This document shows, piece by piece, positions 24,323 through 36,430 of a stretch of 64,000 bases of DNA. Within the stretch, counting starts at the first letter, position 1. Each line of letters starts with the position of its first letter. The notes beneath the pieces are model-generated. The model ran no database searches, was not told the DNA's origin, and saw nothing but the letters and a program-made list of their open reading frames with translations. The stretch lies in NCBI GenBank assembly GCA_028281925.1, contig JANQIX010000030.1, positions 38,465-102,464 of the forward strand. Direction: 5' to 3'. Origin of the DNA: Alphaproteobacteria bacterium. GTDB lineage: Bacteria; Pseudomonadota; Alphaproteobacteria; DSM-16000; Inquilinaceae. Made by a program: the position numbers and the translations under genes.

Positions 24323-24940
24323 TCAGCCTCTGGTTTGCGACGGTGCATCGGCGGCGTCGGTCGTGGGGTGCTGCGGCCCCGTGATCTGCTGCAGGCCGCC
24401 GGCCATGTATTGCCATCCGGTGATGACGGTCAACGCAGCTGCCAGCCATAAGCCGGAGATGCCGATGGTCATCACGACCGTCCCACCGGGGGCAGCATGC
24501 CCCAGGATCAGGATGCCGATCGCCACCATCTGAACGGTCGTCTTCCATTTGGCGAGACCCGTGACCGGAACGCCCTTGGCATTGGCGCCCGCGAGGAACT
24601 CGCGCAGGCCGGAAATCAAGATCTCCCGCAGTAGGATGATCACCGCAGCCAGCACATGCACCCCGGTGACCCTGTCGAAGGCCACCAGCGCGAACAGCGT
24701 GGCCGCGACCAGCATCTTGTCGGCAATGGGGTCGAACAGCTGGCCCCAGACCGACACAACCTGCCGGCGCCGGGCGAGGTACCCGTCGAAGAAATCGGTA
24801 ACCGCCGCAGCGATGAAGAGCAGCGTGGCTACCCATGCGGCCCAGGCCGCGGGCACGAAGAACAGGGCCAAGAGGGGTGGGATCAAGGCAATCCGCAGCC
24901 CCGTCAGGATGTTGGGAAGCGTCAGCAGCCGGTCTTCCAC
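24323..24940 (-). CDS. pgsA: CDP-diacylglycerol-glycerol-3-phosphate 3-phosphatidyltransferase
   Basis: This 205-aa inner-membrane enzyme makes phosphatidylglycerophosphate, the committed step to PG and cardiolipin. The CDP-alcohol phosphatidyltransferase motif DG-x2-AR-x8-G-x3-D-x3-D is complete (DGYLAR, WGQLFDPIADK at about residues 61-84). LTLPNILTGLRIALIPPLL starts the first helix. The only suitable start is GTG at 24940 (V-E-D-R-L-L-T-L-P-N); the much longer frame to 25363 is antisense to uvrC. It follows uvrC by 55 bp in the same direction. Confidence 0.93.
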   Translation of the reverse strand: MEDRLLTLPNILTGLRIALIPPLLALFFVPAAWAAWVATLLFIAAAVTDFFDGYLARRRQVVSVWGQLFDPIADKMLVAATLFALVAFDRVTGVHVLAAVIILLREILISGLREFLAGANAKGVPVTGLAKWKTTVQMVAIGILILGHAAPGGTVVMTIGISGLWLAAALTVITGWQYMAGGLQQITGPQHPTTDAADAPSQTRG

Positions 24941-24995
24941 GAGAGATCGCCTTTTGTGTCGTCGTTCGGCGGAGCAGGGACGCCTACGGCGCGGT

Positions 24996-26915
24996 CTAGC
25001 CCTCGCCGCGGAAATGATCGTGGATCTTACGGGCAACCGTGTCATTGATGCCATCCACGGCGGCGAGATCCTCCAGGCTCGCGCGCGAGACGGCGCGGGC
25101 CGAGCCGAAATGCTGCAGGAGCGCCTTTTTGCGGCGCGGCCCGATCCCCGGAATGTCGTCGATCGCCGACTGGCCCAGCTGCTTGCCGCGGCGGGCCCGA
25201 TGGGCGCCGATGGCAAACCGGTGCGCCTCGTCGCGCAGACGTTGCAGGAAGTAGAGCACGGGATCACGCGGCTCCAGCGAGAAGGGATCCCGGCCCTCCA
25301 TGAAGAAACGCTCCCGCCCGGCATTGCGATCCGGCCCCTTGGCGATGGCAGCCAGCGGCACATCGTCGATCCCCATCTCGCGCAACACGTCGAGCGCGGC
25401 GTTCAGCTGGCCAAGACCACCGTCGATCAGCAGCAGGTCGGGCCAGGTCTCCCGGTCGGGATCCTCTTTCAGGGCACGGGCGAAGCGGCGGTTCAGCACC
25501 TCGCGCATCATCGCATAATCATCGCCGGGCGCGGGAGCTGCCTTGATCAGGAACTTGCGATAGGCCGACTTGCGGAACCCTTCCGGACCCGAAACGATCA
25601 TGCAGCCATAGGCATTGGTACCGGAGATGTGGCTGTTGTCGTAGACCTCGATGCGACCGGGCGGGCCATCGAGGCTGAAGACCTGGGCGACACCGTCCAA
25701 GAGGCGCGACTGCGACGCGCTTTCGGAAAGACGCCGTGCGAGAGCCTCCCGCGCATTGGCCAGCGCGTGGTCGATAAGGCGCTTTTTGTCGCCGCGTTTG
25801 GGTACTGCAAGCCGGACTCGCCTATCCGCACGGACCGTCAGTGCCTCTTCCACGAGCGTCTGCTCCGTCAGATCGTGGCTCAGCATGACCAGTGCTGGCG
25901 GCGGGCGGTTGTCGTAGAACTGGGCGACGAAGGCTGCCAGGACGACCGGCGCCTCTTCGCTCTTGTCGTGGCTCGGGAAGTAGGCGCGCGTGCCGTAGTT
26001 GCGGCCGCCGCGGAAGAAGTAGACCTGAACGCAGGTCTGGCCTCCAGTCTGGTGCGCGGCGAAGGCGTCGGCATCGTCGATCCCTTCGACATTGATGTCC
26101 TGATGGGCCTGGACCGCCGCCAGTGCACGGACCCGGTCGCGCCACCGGGCCGCTGTCTCGAAGTCCAGCCGGTCGCTGGCCGCCGTCATCTCCTGCACGA
26201 AGATGTCTTGCACGGCTTGGTTTCTGCCGCTCAGGAAGTCGAATGCCTGCGCCGCCTGCCGGCCATATTCCGCCTCGTCGACATAGCCAACGCACGGCGC
26301 CGTGCAGCGCTTGATCTGGTACTGCAGGCAGGGCCGCGTGCGGCTGGCGAACACGCTGTCGCTGCAGTTGCGCAAGAGAAAGGCGCGCTGCAGGGCCGTG
26401 ATCGTGCGGTTGACGGCGCCGGCGGACGCAAAGGGCCCGAAATACCGACCCGGTCGGCTCTCCGTCCCCCTGTGCTTCATGATCTGCGCAAACGGGTGGT
26501 CGGCCGTGATCAGGATGTGCGGGAACGTCTTGTCGTCGCGTAGCAGAATATTGTAGCGCGGCCGCAGCCGCTTGATCAGATTGGCCTCAAGCAGAAGCGC
26601 TTCGACCTCCGACCGGGTGACGACGAATTCCATGCCGCGTGTCTCGGCGATCATGCGTAAGAGCCGCGACGGGTGCCGTCCGACCTGAGTGTACGCGTTG
26701 ACTCGCTTGCGCAGGCTGCGGGCCTTGCCGACATACAGCGCGTTCCCGTCCGAGCCGAGCATGCGGTACACGCCGGGCTGATTCGGCAGAGTCTTCACAT
26801 AGGATTGGACGACCGACAGACCTTCGGCAAGACCCGAGGCCTGCCCCGCGGGCTCGTTTCCCTCGGACGCCGGACCGCTTAGTGTTGATTCCGAAGGGGT
26901 TTGCGAGTCTGCCAT
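24996..26915 (-). CDS. uvrC: Excinuclease ABC subunit C
   Basis: This 639-aa protein makes the dual incisions of nucleotide excision repair after UvrAB damage marking. Domains in order: GIY-YIG nuclease (GVY at 48-50, [12 protein letters not shown] from 61), a cysteine-rich zone ([29 protein letters not shown]), the UVR motif ([15 protein letters not shown]), the RNase-H-like C-terminal nuclease ([17 protein letters not shown], with the acidic residues in [10 protein letters not shown]), and a helix-hairpin-helix pair at the end ([20 protein letters not shown]). Start codons at 26915, 26921 and 26951 are all in frame; 26915 is the most conservative. Confidence 0.96.
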   Translation of the reverse strand: MADSQTPSESTLSGPASEGNEPAGQASGLAEGLSVVQSYVKTLPNQPGVYRMLGSDGNALYVGKARSLRKRVNAYTQVGRHPSRLLRMIAETRGMEFVVTRSEVEALLLEANLIKRLRPRYNILLRDDKTFPHILITADHPFAQIMKHRGTESRPGRYFGPFASAGAVNRTITALQRAFLLRNCSDSVFASRTRPCLQYQIKRCTAPCVGYVDEAEYGRQAAQAFDFLSGRNQAVQDIFVQEMTAASDRLDFETAARWRDRVRALAAVQAHQDINVEGIDDADAFAAHQTGGQTCVQVYFFRGGRNYGTRAYFPSHDKSEEAPVVLAAFVAQFYDNRPPPALVMLSHDLTEQTLVEEALTVRADRRVRLAVPKRGDKKRLIDHALANAREALARRLSESASQSRLLDGVAQVFSLDGPPGRIEVYDNSHISGTNAYGCMIVSGPEGFRKSAYRKFLIKAAPAPGDDYAMMREVLNRRFARALKEDPDRETWPDLLLIDGGLGQLNAALDVLREMGIDDVPLAAIAKGPDRNAGRERFFMEGRDPFSLEPRDPVLYFLQRLRDEAHRFAIGAHRARRGKQLGQSAIDDIPGIGPRRKKALLQHFGSARAVSRASLEDLAAVDGINDTVARKIHDHFRGEG

Positions 26916-27299
26916 GGCCATCCATATTGCCGAGCCCGCCTGTCGACACAAGCGTTGGACGTGTGATCGTGCCTCTGCGGACTATCCACCGAAGCTGTGG
27001 ATAACTCTGTCGAAAACGTCGCTCGGAAACGCCGTCGTTGTTGGCATCCCTAGCATTCCTAATCATCTGCCTAAAAAATGGGCATGGGCCTAAGTGTTTG
27101 ATTTTCTTTGAAACACGCATGTCAAGATGAATGTTATATTGCATCATAAGGAAAGCATCTTCGGCTAAGTGGTTGGTTTGTGTCTGAGTTTCCCGCTGTG
27201 CAAAAGTGTCCTGTTTGAGTCGGTCGATCCGCCGCGCTCCAGGGTTCACCATCTGTCCAAAGACCACGATCGGTTGTTCTCAATAGGCCGTCGTACCTC
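26916..27299. other. AT-rich intergenic region between uvrC and the SDR gene
   Basis: About 380 bp with no supported gene. Around 27190-27225 the plus strand reads GTGTCTGAGTTTCCCGCTG then GCAAAAGTGTCCTGTTTGAG, which resembles the degenerate ends of some integrase-type insertion sequences; there is no matching second end nearby. The segment 27040-27150 is unusually AT-rich and probably contains the uvrC promoter. Confidence 0.4.
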
Positions 27300-28070
27300 C
27301 TACTCGAAGGCGACGATGCCCCGGGTGGGTTGCGCGTAACCCAGGTGCTCTCCGCCATCCAATGCAATCATTTGGCCGGTCATTGCCGGGGCGTCGATCA
27401 GGAAGCGGATGGCTGCGGCAATCTCTGCCGGATCGGTGGACCGCTTCAAGGGGATCGACTGCCACTGCCTCTCGAACTGCTCTTCGGTTTGGCGCTCGGC
27501 CTTCAGGGTGGGTCCCGGGCCGATGGCGTTGACCCGGATCCGCGGCGCCAGCGCCATCGCCAGTGTCTGGGTCAGCGTCCACAGACCTGCACGGCTGACG
27601 GTATAGGACATGAAATGCGGCGTCAGGTTCCAGACCCGCTGATCCAGAAGATTGACCACGTTGCCGGACCGCCGCTCGGGCAGCATTTCCGCGAAAGCTT
27701 GGATCAGCACGACCGGCGCGCGCAGGTTGGCTTCCATATGCCGATCCCAGCTCTCGCGGCTGTGGTCCAGGATCGTGTCGTATTCAAACACCGAAGCGTT
27801 GTTGACCAACAGCGTCGGCGAGCCAAGCGCCGCGGCCGCATCCGGCACCAACCGCGAAACGGCCTGCTCGTCCCCGAGATCCGCGCCGAGCGCAACCGCC
27901 TGGCCGCCTCCGGCCTGGATCTCCGCCACGAGATCCTCCGCGGCCTGTCGGGAGCGGTTGAAGTGCAAGGCAACGGCCCAGCCATGGGCCGCGAGGTCGA
28001 GCACGATGGCCTTGCCGACACGCTGAGCACCACCGGTCACCAGCGCTACTTTCGAGGCGTCTGACGTCAT
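27300..28070 (-). CDS. Short-chain dehydrogenase, pteridine-reductase-like, with Arg in place of the catalytic Lys
   Basis: This 256-aa Rossmann protein has a cofactor loop TGGAQRVGK (12-20), with HFNRSRQ as the NADPH-selecting segment as in FolM/PTR1, then NNASVF and VVNLLDQRV (D143 replaces the usual Ser, as in pteridine reductases). The catalytic motif reads Y156-T-V-S-R160: the tyrosine is present but the lysine of Y-x3-K is arginine (codon CGT). The rest (VNAIGPGPTL, ALDGGEHLGY) is typical of this alphaproteobacterial family found beside uvrC. It probably reduces a dihydropterin or another carbonyl; activity with Arg160 is uncertain. Confidence 0.85.
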   Translation of the reverse strand: MTSDASKVALVTGGAQRVGKAIVLDLAAHGWAVALHFNRSRQAAEDLVAEIQAGGGQAVALGADLGDEQAVSRLVPDAAAALGSPTLLVNNASVFEYDTILDHSRESWDRHMEANLRAPVVLIQAFAEMLPERRSGNVVNLLDQRVWNLTPHFMSYTVSRAGLWTLTQTLAMALAPRIRVNAIGPGPTLKAERQTEEQFERQWQSIPLKRSTDPAEIAAAIRFLIDAPAMTGQMIALDGGEHLGYAQPTRGIVAFE

Positions 28071-28146
28071 GATTGAGGAGTCTGGGCGCCGGCTGTCGGA
28101 GGATCAAGGGCCTGGCCAACCAGTCCGGTAGTCGCGCCCACGATGT

Positions 28147-29121
28147 TCACATCATCGTCATCATCATCTCGCCCACGCCGAAGAACTGCGCGGCGACGAA
28201 CACGAGGTAGAGCACCAGAAGGATCGATCCCTCGACACGGGAGAGGCGCCAGCCGCTCGCCATCAACGGCATCAGGGCCACGCTGACCGCCGCCATGATC
28301 CAGATATCGAAGGCCGCGATCTTGGCCGGGAAGTCGAATGGCACCACCAGCCCGACGGCGCCCATGATGAACAGCAGGTTGAACAGATTGCTGCCCAGGA
28401 TGTTGCCCAGCGCCACGTCTGCGTGCCGGCGCACGGCTGCTGCGGCGGTGGTCGCCAGTTCGGGCACAGAGGTCCCGAAGGCGACCAGCGTCAGGCCGAT
28501 CACTTCCTCCGAAACACCGAAGGCGCGGGCCAGGCTGACGGACCCGTTGACCAACAGTTCCGCGCCCGCCAGAACGCCGATCAATCCGCCCACCACCGCA
28601 AGAACGGCAAAGCCGAGCGACCCCTTGATCGCATCGACGTCTTGGACTTCCTGTGCCGTTACGGCGTGGTTCGCACGGCGATCCATGAAATAGCATAGGA
28701 ACAAATAGCCGGTGAGCAGCAGCAGCCCGACAATCCCGTGTACCCGGTCGATAGATCCCATCAGCCCGGCAATGATGAACAGCGCCGTGGCCACCAGCAT
28801 TGCCGTACCGTCGCGCAGCAGCGTCGAACGATGGCATTTGATGGGATAGATCGCCGCGGCAGCCCCGAGGATCAGCAGCACATTGGCGATGTTGGACCCG
28901 ACGACGTTGCCCACCGCCAACCCGGTAGAGCCCTGCAAGGCGGCGCGCAGGCTCACGAGCAGTTCGGGCAGCGAGGTGCCAAAGGCGACCACCGTAAGGC
29001 CGATGACCAGCACGGAAATGCTGAGCCGATGGGCCAACGCCACGGCCCCGCGGACCAGAAAGTCGGCCCCAAACGCAAGAAGGACGAGACCGCCCACCGT
29101 CATCGCAATGTCGATCAGCAT
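28147..29121 (-). CDS. Calcium/sodium antiporter (CaCA family, YrbG-like)
   Basis: This 324-aa protein of about ten helices has two inverted CaCA repeats. The alpha-1 motif is VVAFGTSLPELLVSLRAALQ...GNVVGSNIANVLLILG and alpha-2 is LVAFGTSVPELATTAAAAVR...GNILGSNLFNLLFIMG. The acidic residue in each SLPEL/SVPEL and the asparagine of GSN bind the cation. It exchanges Ca2+ for Na+ or H+ across the inner membrane. The ATG at 29121 directly precedes the first helix; the longer frame adds arginine-rich sequence only. Confidence 0.92.
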   Translation of the reverse strand: MLIDIAMTVGGLVLLAFGADFLVRGAVALAHRLSISVLVIGLTVVAFGTSLPELLVSLRAALQGSTGLAVGNVVGSNIANVLLILGAAAAIYPIKCHRSTLLRDGTAMLVATALFIIAGLMGSIDRVHGIVGLLLLTGYLFLCYFMDRRANHAVTAQEVQDVDAIKGSLGFAVLAVVGGLIGVLAGAELLVNGSVSLARAFGVSEEVIGLTLVAFGTSVPELATTAAAAVRRHADVALGNILGSNLFNLLFIMGAVGLVVPFDFPAKIAAFDIWIMAAVSVALMPLMASGWRLSRVEGSILLVLYLVFVAAQFFGVGEMMMTMM

Positions 29122-29538
29122 AGGCCTGGTTTCCGTCGGCGGCGGCCGGCGCGCGACCAAGCGCGGGGCCCCTTCGGCCCGACGCACGCAGTCGTTGCTG
29201 CCCGGCTGTCCGTCCGGCTTGTTCTCCCGGCTTCAGACCTACTGTCCGAAGATGGTCATTGCGAAGGTACCTCCGTCGATGCAGAGGCGGGTGGCGTCAT
29301 GACGGCCTTCGGCGAGGCCCTGGTCCACGGCGTGGCGTCGCGCCCATGCACCCGCCGGTTCGGCGTGGGAGAGCTTGGGAGCAGGTGGACACGGGGTCTC
29401 AGAAGGTATCGTCATTCGTGGGAACCGCTCGGATCAGTTTAGCCTGCTGTGCAACATGGGGCATGCTGCCCTCGCTCACAACCTGCGACCGGTCGATTGC
29501 TGCCTTCCAGGCGTAGTCCATGCGGACCCTGGCGGAGC
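29122..29538. other. Intergenic region between the antiporter and uvrB genes
   Basis: This 417-bp gap lies between the antiporter start and the uvrB stop. The plus-strand frames have no homology and no ribosome-binding sites. I see no repeats or structured elements beyond GC-rich short stems near 29165-29180 (GCGGGGCCCCTTCGGCCC). Confidence 0.4.
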
Positions 29539-31701
<2,163 letters not shown>

Positions 31702-31766
31702 GCCCCCTATATAGGCCAGTCCGCCGTGTGGCGACTAGCGTCCGCGGCGGCCGTCTGAGCCGGAGT

Positions 31767-32693
31767 TCAGAGCGTGTCGGACAGTTCGCCGCCCGTCTCG
31801 CCCGGCACCGGCAGGGCCGATGCCGTCAGCAGCGTCCAAAGCGACAGGCCGGTGCCGCCGGCCGGGGTTGGCTGAGCCGGTCCGGTGGACCCGGACAGGG
31901 CCGCCATGCGCGCGCCGAGTATGCTGTCAGGGTTGATGGCGGTGAACCCGGCCGGCTGCGCCGCCTGCGGGATCGCCGTCACGGCCCGCGGCGATGCGAA
32001 ATGCGGGGCCGTCACCATGGCCCGCGAGAACGATCCGGCAGGAGGCTCGCCGCCGACCATGGCCATGCCCTGCGACATGCGCCGGTCCATCCAGTCATAG
32101 ACCTGCTGCAGGCTGCGGGCCGCGCCCGTATGCCGGTCGTAGAAGACGTTGTAGTTGGCATTGGCGGCCGCGGGGAACACCGATGCCGCCGTCTGGTGGG
32201 GATTGTGGTGAAGCTGGCGCAGGAACGTGGTGGCGCCGCCCGCCCCCAGGAAATGCGCGAGATAGAGCTCCGTTGAGCCGATCCGGCCACCGACAGTGCG
32301 CTGCAAGTGCTCGCGATTGTCGTTGGCATATTCGCCGGCCATGATCGCGTTCAGCCGCGGATCCTCGCGCAAGCCCAGGATCTCGCGCCGCGCCGCCTGG
32401 TCGCTGACCGTCAGCGATCCGTCCTGGCGGACCACGATTCGGTCCGCATAGTGGCCGAGGCCGTGCTTGTCGCCGTGCTGGTGGATCATGCCCAGCCAGG
32501 TGCTGTCGATGAACTGGTAGAGGCCGGTGGCACTGGTGTTGGGGGCCTGTGCGTTTGGCTGGAACGCGCTTTCCTGCGCCGCCTTCGCCATCATATAGGC
32601 GAAGTCGACGCCGGTGCGCCGGCTCGCTTCCTCAACCGCGGAAAGCACGCGGTCGCTGACCTGATAGCCGCCAATGGCATGAAATTCGGACAT
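31767..32693 (-). CDS. Lytic transglycosylase-like (SLT fold) protein
   Basis: This 308-aa protein has residues 15-190 resembling the goose-lysozyme/SLT fold: DFAYMMAKAAQESAFQPNAQAPNTSATGLYQFIDSTWLGM contains the catalytic glutamate (A-Q-E-S-A-F) and the ATGLYQF-ID-TW block; AGEYANDNREHL and YLAHFLGAGGATTFL complete the fold. There is no signal peptide, which is unusual for a peptidoglycan-cleaving enzyme; family members in alphaproteobacteria are thought to leave through the flagellar or another route. The C-terminal 110 residues are low-complexity. The ATG at 32693 is adopted over 32744. Confidence 0.8.
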   Translation of the reverse strand: MSEFHAIGGYQVSDRVLSAVEEASRRTGVDFAYMMAKAAQESAFQPNAQAPNTSATGLYQFIDSTWLGMIHQHGDKHGLGHYADRIVVRQDGSLTVSDQAARREILGLREDPRLNAIMAGEYANDNREHLQRTVGGRIGSTELYLAHFLGAGGATTFLRQLHHNPHQTAASVFPAAANANYNVFYDRHTGAARSLQQVYDWMDRRMSQGMAMVGGEPPAGSFSRAMVTAPHFASPRAVTAIPQAAQPAGFTAINPDSILGARMAALSGSTGPAQPTPAGGTGLSLWTLLTASALPVPGETGGELSDTL

Positions 32694-32988
32694 TGTGTCG
32701 TCGCCGTTGAAATGTCTGTCGTCCGGGCGGTGTCGCCCGCACATGCCTTAAGCAAGGGCGATGCCATCAGGTAAGAGCGTCTTCAGATCAACGGCTTGGC
32801 ATCATTGACCAAGGCTACTCTGGTCGAGGCACCACTCTACGCTGGGGTTGGCGAGAAAAATCTGCCTACCAAAAGGAAGGGTCTGCCGAGAACGGCTTAT
32901 CGCCCAGCGATCGCCTTAAAACGGGTGTAGAAGCGTTGCTGGCTATACTATATGGTGAGCGAGTTCGATCCAATCCCTGCCTGCGACC

Positions 32989-33723
32989 ATGCCCTCTTAC
33001 AAGAACATCCATTACGGTTTCCGTCTTTGGCTGCGGGCCTTGCGCTATGGCATGGCGGACGCCCGCGGCGGCACGGTTACGTTGGCATCGCTTCTCGTTC
33101 TCGCCTTGGCTGCCGCGGGTGCCTCACACGGCGTCATCCGCGATGTGAATATCAGTTTTGCGGTGTTTTATTCCTCGTGTGGATTTGTTTTCGCGATCTA
33201 CTCAAAAAGATGTTTTGAGTTGCAAGAGCGCGGATATTTTTCCTGGTCCGATCTAATCACTCTGCCCTTGGCTGTCTGGAGCCGCGCTGGACAAGTTCTC
33301 CTGTTCTTCTTTGTGCCGCACGCGATTTTCATCATGATACCCCATTACGCTCCCGCAAAGCCGTGGCTCTTCGGTGCCGTGACGGTCCTGCTGTCGCTAG
33401 TGGGCTGGACAGCGCTGCCCTCAGCCATGAACGATGCGATTCCGGGCGCCGGGCCAATTCGCACTTCGGCATCTTCGCTGCGCAGGGCGTGGGAGCCCAT
33501 TGCGGTACTCGTCACCCTGTTTCTTGTGGTGCCCGCCGACCTCATCGGCTACCTGGCAAATGGAATAGTAGAGCCCCTGGCCTCGAGACTTGGTGACACG
33601 ATGCCGGCGATGTCTTTTACGCCTTACTTCGTCTTGTACCTGCTGACGACGCTATTCGTTCTGCTAATGATCCATGCGTCTGTCGCGACCTACCGCGCCA
33701 TCACCGGGCGCCTGGTGATCTAG
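32989..33723 (+). CDS. Multi-pass membrane protein of unknown function
   Basis: This 244-aa protein has five to six predicted helices (TVTLASLLVLALAAAGASHGVI, NISFAVFYSSCGFVFAIY, VWSRAGQVLLFFFVPHAIFIMI, PWLFGAVTVLLSLVGWTAL, PIAVLVTLFLVVPADLIGYLA, FTPYFVLYLLTTLFVLLMIHASV). No family motif is recognised. Codon use is slightly less GC-rich than in adjacent genes. It is followed 40 bp later by another small membrane gene in the same direction. The 295-bp gap before it (32694-32988) holds only promoter-like sequence. Confidence 0.7.
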   Translation: MPSYKNIHYGFRLWLRALRYGMADARGGTVTLASLLVLALAAAGASHGVIRDVNISFAVFYSSCGFVFAIYSKRCFELQERGYFSWSDLITLPLAVWSRAGQVLLFFFVPHAIFIMIPHYAPAKPWLFGAVTVLLSLVGWTALPSAMNDAIPGAGPIRTSASSLRRAWEPIAVLVTLFLVVPADLIGYLANGIVEPLASRLGDTMPAMSFTPYFVLYLLTTLFVLLMIHASVATYRAITGRLVI

Positions 33724-33763
33724 AGGCTGTCTGAGCGGCAGGGCCTGCGCTATATCCTTGATC

Positions 33764-34009
33764 ATGCTGAAGCCCCATGAACGGCATGCTATCGGCTTCC
33801 TGATCCGTCACCTGATCTATGGGACGGTCGGCGGGTTCGCCTTTGGCGCCTTTCTGCTGGCGCAGGACTTCGCGGGCCTGCGGACCCTGATCTGGGCGGC
33901 AGAATCCTCCTGGCTGTGGCTGTTCATGCTGTTCTTCGGCCTGTTCGTCACCTTCGGCAGCATCGGCATGGGCATCGGCGTGATGTCGCTGGGCCGCGAC
34001 GAATACTGA
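33764..34009 (+). CDS. Small two-helix membrane protein
   Basis: This 81-aa protein has helices at about residues 15-35 (LIYGTVGGFAFGAFLLAQD) and 45-75 (SWLWLFMLFFGLFVTFGSIGMGIGVMSLG). The N-terminus MLKPHERHAIGFLIRHL is amphipathic. Similar short proteins occur in Rhodospirillales, but no function is known to me. The ATG at 33764 is preferred to the in-frame ATT/ATG pair at 33758 because of spacing to the weak upstream purines. It may be co-transcribed with the preceding membrane gene. Confidence 0.65.
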   Translation: MLKPHERHAIGFLIRHLIYGTVGGFAFGAFLLAQDFAGLRTLIWAAESSWLWLFMLFFGLFVTFGSIGMGIGVMSLGRDEY

Positions 34010-34215
34010 CCGGCCCTGAGGGGCGCGTCATAGGCCGCGGCCATGCGGCGGCCTTGGAACAGGCGCCGTTTCGACGAGATCGTCTGCTGTGCTGAACCCG
34101 GCATGTTCCGCTGCCGGGCCCGTCAATCGGATCTTCATCAGGCAGTGGTTCACTCGCCAGGCTGGCCGCGTCCGCGCTGCCACACCCGCTGTGTCCGGAT
34201 GGGGGAGAGACGACC

Positions 34216-35238
34216 ATGCGAACCGGAGTCCGTGCCATCTGCGCTCTCGCGATCGGCGTAGCCGCCGCTGGGACGATCACTCAGCGAACGACTGCAGAGG
34301 AACGGGAAGCGCAGATCGTCTATCCCTTCGTGGGCGTAATCCAGGTTTTCGCGCCAGAGAACGCGGTCGCCGGCATGTATGTCGGCCTCTACGGAACGGT
34401 CGAGGTGTCAGCCGATGGCACGGTCAGCGGAGGCGGGGCGGTGATCTACGACCAGCTGGAGGCGTGCGCATGGGAGCCGCCCAATCCGGACGGTGAGACC
34501 GCGCCCTACTGCAACATCGAAGACGTCATCGACGCGGCGTTCGGTGTGAGCGGCACGGTGGTCGAGACCGTGCATCGGCACGACGACGACAACCCGCTGA
34601 AGGATGCCGTGTTTGCGCTCGCCGACAATCACAGCAGCGAAAGGCTGGGCTATGCGCCGCGGACTCTGAGGCTGACGCTGAGCCTGGACGGCATGCTGAC
34701 GGAGCGGCTGGCATTCTGGGGCTTCAGTGAGCCCGGCATCCAGTTCGGCAGCACCCAAGCCGCCACGCTCGGCGCGCATGTCTCCGGCCTGTTCGACACC
34801 GAGTTTGAGATCGCACCGATCGCCATGACCCCGCTGGAAGCCTCTGCGCATGCCGAAACGATTGCCGCTGCCCGCCAGCACGCGAGCGACGGCGACTATC
34901 ACGGCGGCACACCGCTTTCCGCCTCGGGCTCAGTCGGCTTCGTCGACATCGATCCCGCGCGCCTGCCCACCGCCACCAATCCCTGGACCTGGCTGCAGCA
35001 TGCGGTCGAGCCAGCGGGCGAGCGCCCGCTGTCGGAAGAAGAACTGGCGGCAATCGCTGACTACGAGGAACCGGTCTATGATCCGAGCGGCGAGCATGAC
35101 CGGCTGATCCTGCAGGGCGGCATGGAAGATCTGGTCGAGGCCCTCACGCCCTACACGGACGGCGCCGCCTACGACCCCGGACCCTCACCCTACTCACCAG
35201 TCGGCCTTCTGGACGATACCCGGGCGAATGCGGATTGA
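34216..35238 (+). CDS. Exported protein of unknown function
   Basis: This 340-aa protein has a signal peptide (MRTGVRAICALAIGVAAAGTITQ, cleavage near residue 27). The mature part is acidic and contains beta-rich stretches (VGLYGTVEVSADGTVSGGGAVIYDQL, RTLRLTLSLDGMLTERLAF) and a histidine/aspartate cluster (VHRHDDDN) that could bind a metal. Two cysteines (ACAW, YCN) may form a disulfide. I do not recognise the family. It stands alone between small membrane genes and the acdS gene, which is convergent with it (20 bp between stops). Confidence 0.7.
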   Translation: MRTGVRAICALAIGVAAAGTITQRTTAEEREAQIVYPFVGVIQVFAPENAVAGMYVGLYGTVEVSADGTVSGGGAVIYDQLEACAWEPPNPDGETAPYCNIEDVIDAAFGVSGTVVETVHRHDDDNPLKDAVFALADNHSSERLGYAPRTLRLTLSLDGMLTERLAFWGFSEPGIQFGSTQAATLGAHVSGLFDTEFEIAPIAMTPLEASAHAETIAAARQHASDGDYHGGTPLSASGSVGFVDIDPARLPTATNPWTWLQHAVEPAGERPLSEEELAAIADYEEPVYDPSGEHDRLILQGGMEDLVEALTPYTDGAAYDPGPSPYSPVGLLDDTRANAD

Positions 35239-35258
35239 CGCGGCAATTGCCAGCCATA

Positions 35259-36272
35259 TCACCCGTTGCGATAGAGGTAGCTGTATCCGTTGATCGCCGG
35301 TACACCGCCCAGATGGGCGTAAAGCACTTTCGATCCGGCCGGAAAGTAGCCCTTGCGGACCAAGTCGATCAGGCCCTGCAGGGATTTCCCCTCATAGACC
35401 GGGTCGGTCATCATGCCTTCCAGCCGCCCGGCCAGGCGGATGGCGTCGTTGGTTTCGGCAGAGGGAACACCGTAGGCCGGATAGGCGTAGTCAGGGATCA
35501 GCGTGAGATCGTCATCGGTGATGTCGCGGCCGAGATCGACCAGATCGGCCGTGTTGCGGGCGATGTCCATCACTTGGGCGCGGGTCTGCTCCAGTGTGCC
35601 GGAGGCATCGATGCCCACCACCTTGTCGGCACGACCGTCCTTGGCGAAGCCCACCAGCATGCCGGCATGGGTTGAGCCCGTGACCGTACAGACGATGATG
35701 TAGTCGAACCGAAAGCCCAGCTCTGCCTCCTGCGCGCGCACCTCTTCGGCAAAGCCAACGAAGCCCAGGCCGCCAAACTTGTGCACCGACGCACCGGCGG
35801 GAATGGCATAGGGCTTTCCGCCCCGGGCCTTTACGTCTTCCAGGGCGCGCTCCCAGCTCTCGCGGATGCCGATGTCGAAGCCTTCGTCGACCAGTTCGAT
35901 CTCCGCGCCCATGACACGGCTCATCAGGATATTGCCGACCCGGTCGTAGACGGCATCCGGGAACGGCACCCAGCTTTCCTGCACCAAGCGGCATTTCATG
36001 CCCAGCTTGGCGGCCACGGCGGCGACCTGGCGCGTGTGGTTCGACTGGACACCGCCGATGGTCACCAGCGTGTCGGCGTTGGACGCCAGGGCATCGGGCA
36101 CGATGTATTCCAGCTTGCGGATCTTGTTGCCGCCAAAGGCGAGACCAGAATTGCAGTCCTCCCGCTTGGCGTAGAGGTCGACCGCACCGCCCAGATGCTC
36201 CGACAGCCGCGGCAGCCTCTCGATGGGCGCGGGGCCGAAAGTCAGCGGATAGCGTTCGAATTCCTCAAGCAT
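35259..36272 (-). CDS. acdS: 1-aminocyclopropane-1-carboxylate deaminase
   Basis: This 337-aa PLP enzyme opens ACC to 2-oxobutyrate and ammonia, which lowers ethylene in plants colonised by the bacterium. The residues that separate genuine ACC deaminase from D-cysteine desulfhydrase are all there: PLP lysine K50 ([11 protein letters not shown]), S77 (GVQSNHTRQ), Y293 and E294 (DPVYEGKS), and L321 (YAHLGGVPA). The length equals characterised AcdS proteins. It is divergent from an Lrp-type regulator with direct repeats between them, the classic acdS/acdR arrangement. Confidence 0.94.
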   Translation of the reverse strand: MLEEFERYPLTFGPAPIERLPRLSEHLGGAVDLYAKREDCNSGLAFGGNKIRKLEYIVPDALASNADTLVTIGGVQSNHTRQVAAVAAKLGMKCRLVQESWVPFPDAVYDRVGNILMSRVMGAEIELVDEGFDIGIRESWERALEDVKARGGKPYAIPAGASVHKFGGLGFVGFAEEVRAQEAELGFRFDYIIVCTVTGSTHAGMLVGFAKDGRADKVVGIDASGTLEQTRAQVMDIARNTADLVDLGRDITDDDLTLIPDYAYPAYGVPSAETNDAIRLAGRLEGMMTDPVYEGKSLQGLIDLVRKGYFPAGSKVLYAHLGGVPAINGYSYLYRNG

Positions 36273-36354
36273 GGTCCGGCTCCTTGATCATCACCTAAAG
36301 CCGAAGCCTAGTGCATGATGCTTGGAAGGTGCTCTCTACGATTGGCGAGAATTC

Positions 36355-36401
36355 GTTGATCAAACTCATTCCTGCCCCAAAAGTGAGCCTTGTTGATCAG
36401 A
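36355..36401. promoter_or_regulatory. Direct repeats GTTGATCA in the acdS-acdR divergent promoter
   Basis: GTTGATCAAA (36355-36364) and GTTGATCAGA (36392-36401) are spaced 37 bp apart, start to start, within the 158-bp gap between the acdS and acdR starts. Half-sites on roughly the same helix face suit an octameric Lrp-type protein. The core TTGATCAA also resembles an FNR/CRP-type half palindrome, an alternative reading. Confidence 0.5.
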
Positions 36402-36430
36402 TTACTGTCTAGAACGGAAGATCCTCTCAC

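Noticed and set aside
24549..26543. 664-codon plus-strand frame antisense to uvrC and pgsA
   Set aside because: It has no motif and lies opposite confidently identified genes.
27190..27225. GTGTCCTGTTT motif resembling an insertion sequence end
   Set aside because: Only one end seen, no transposase fragment within the gap.
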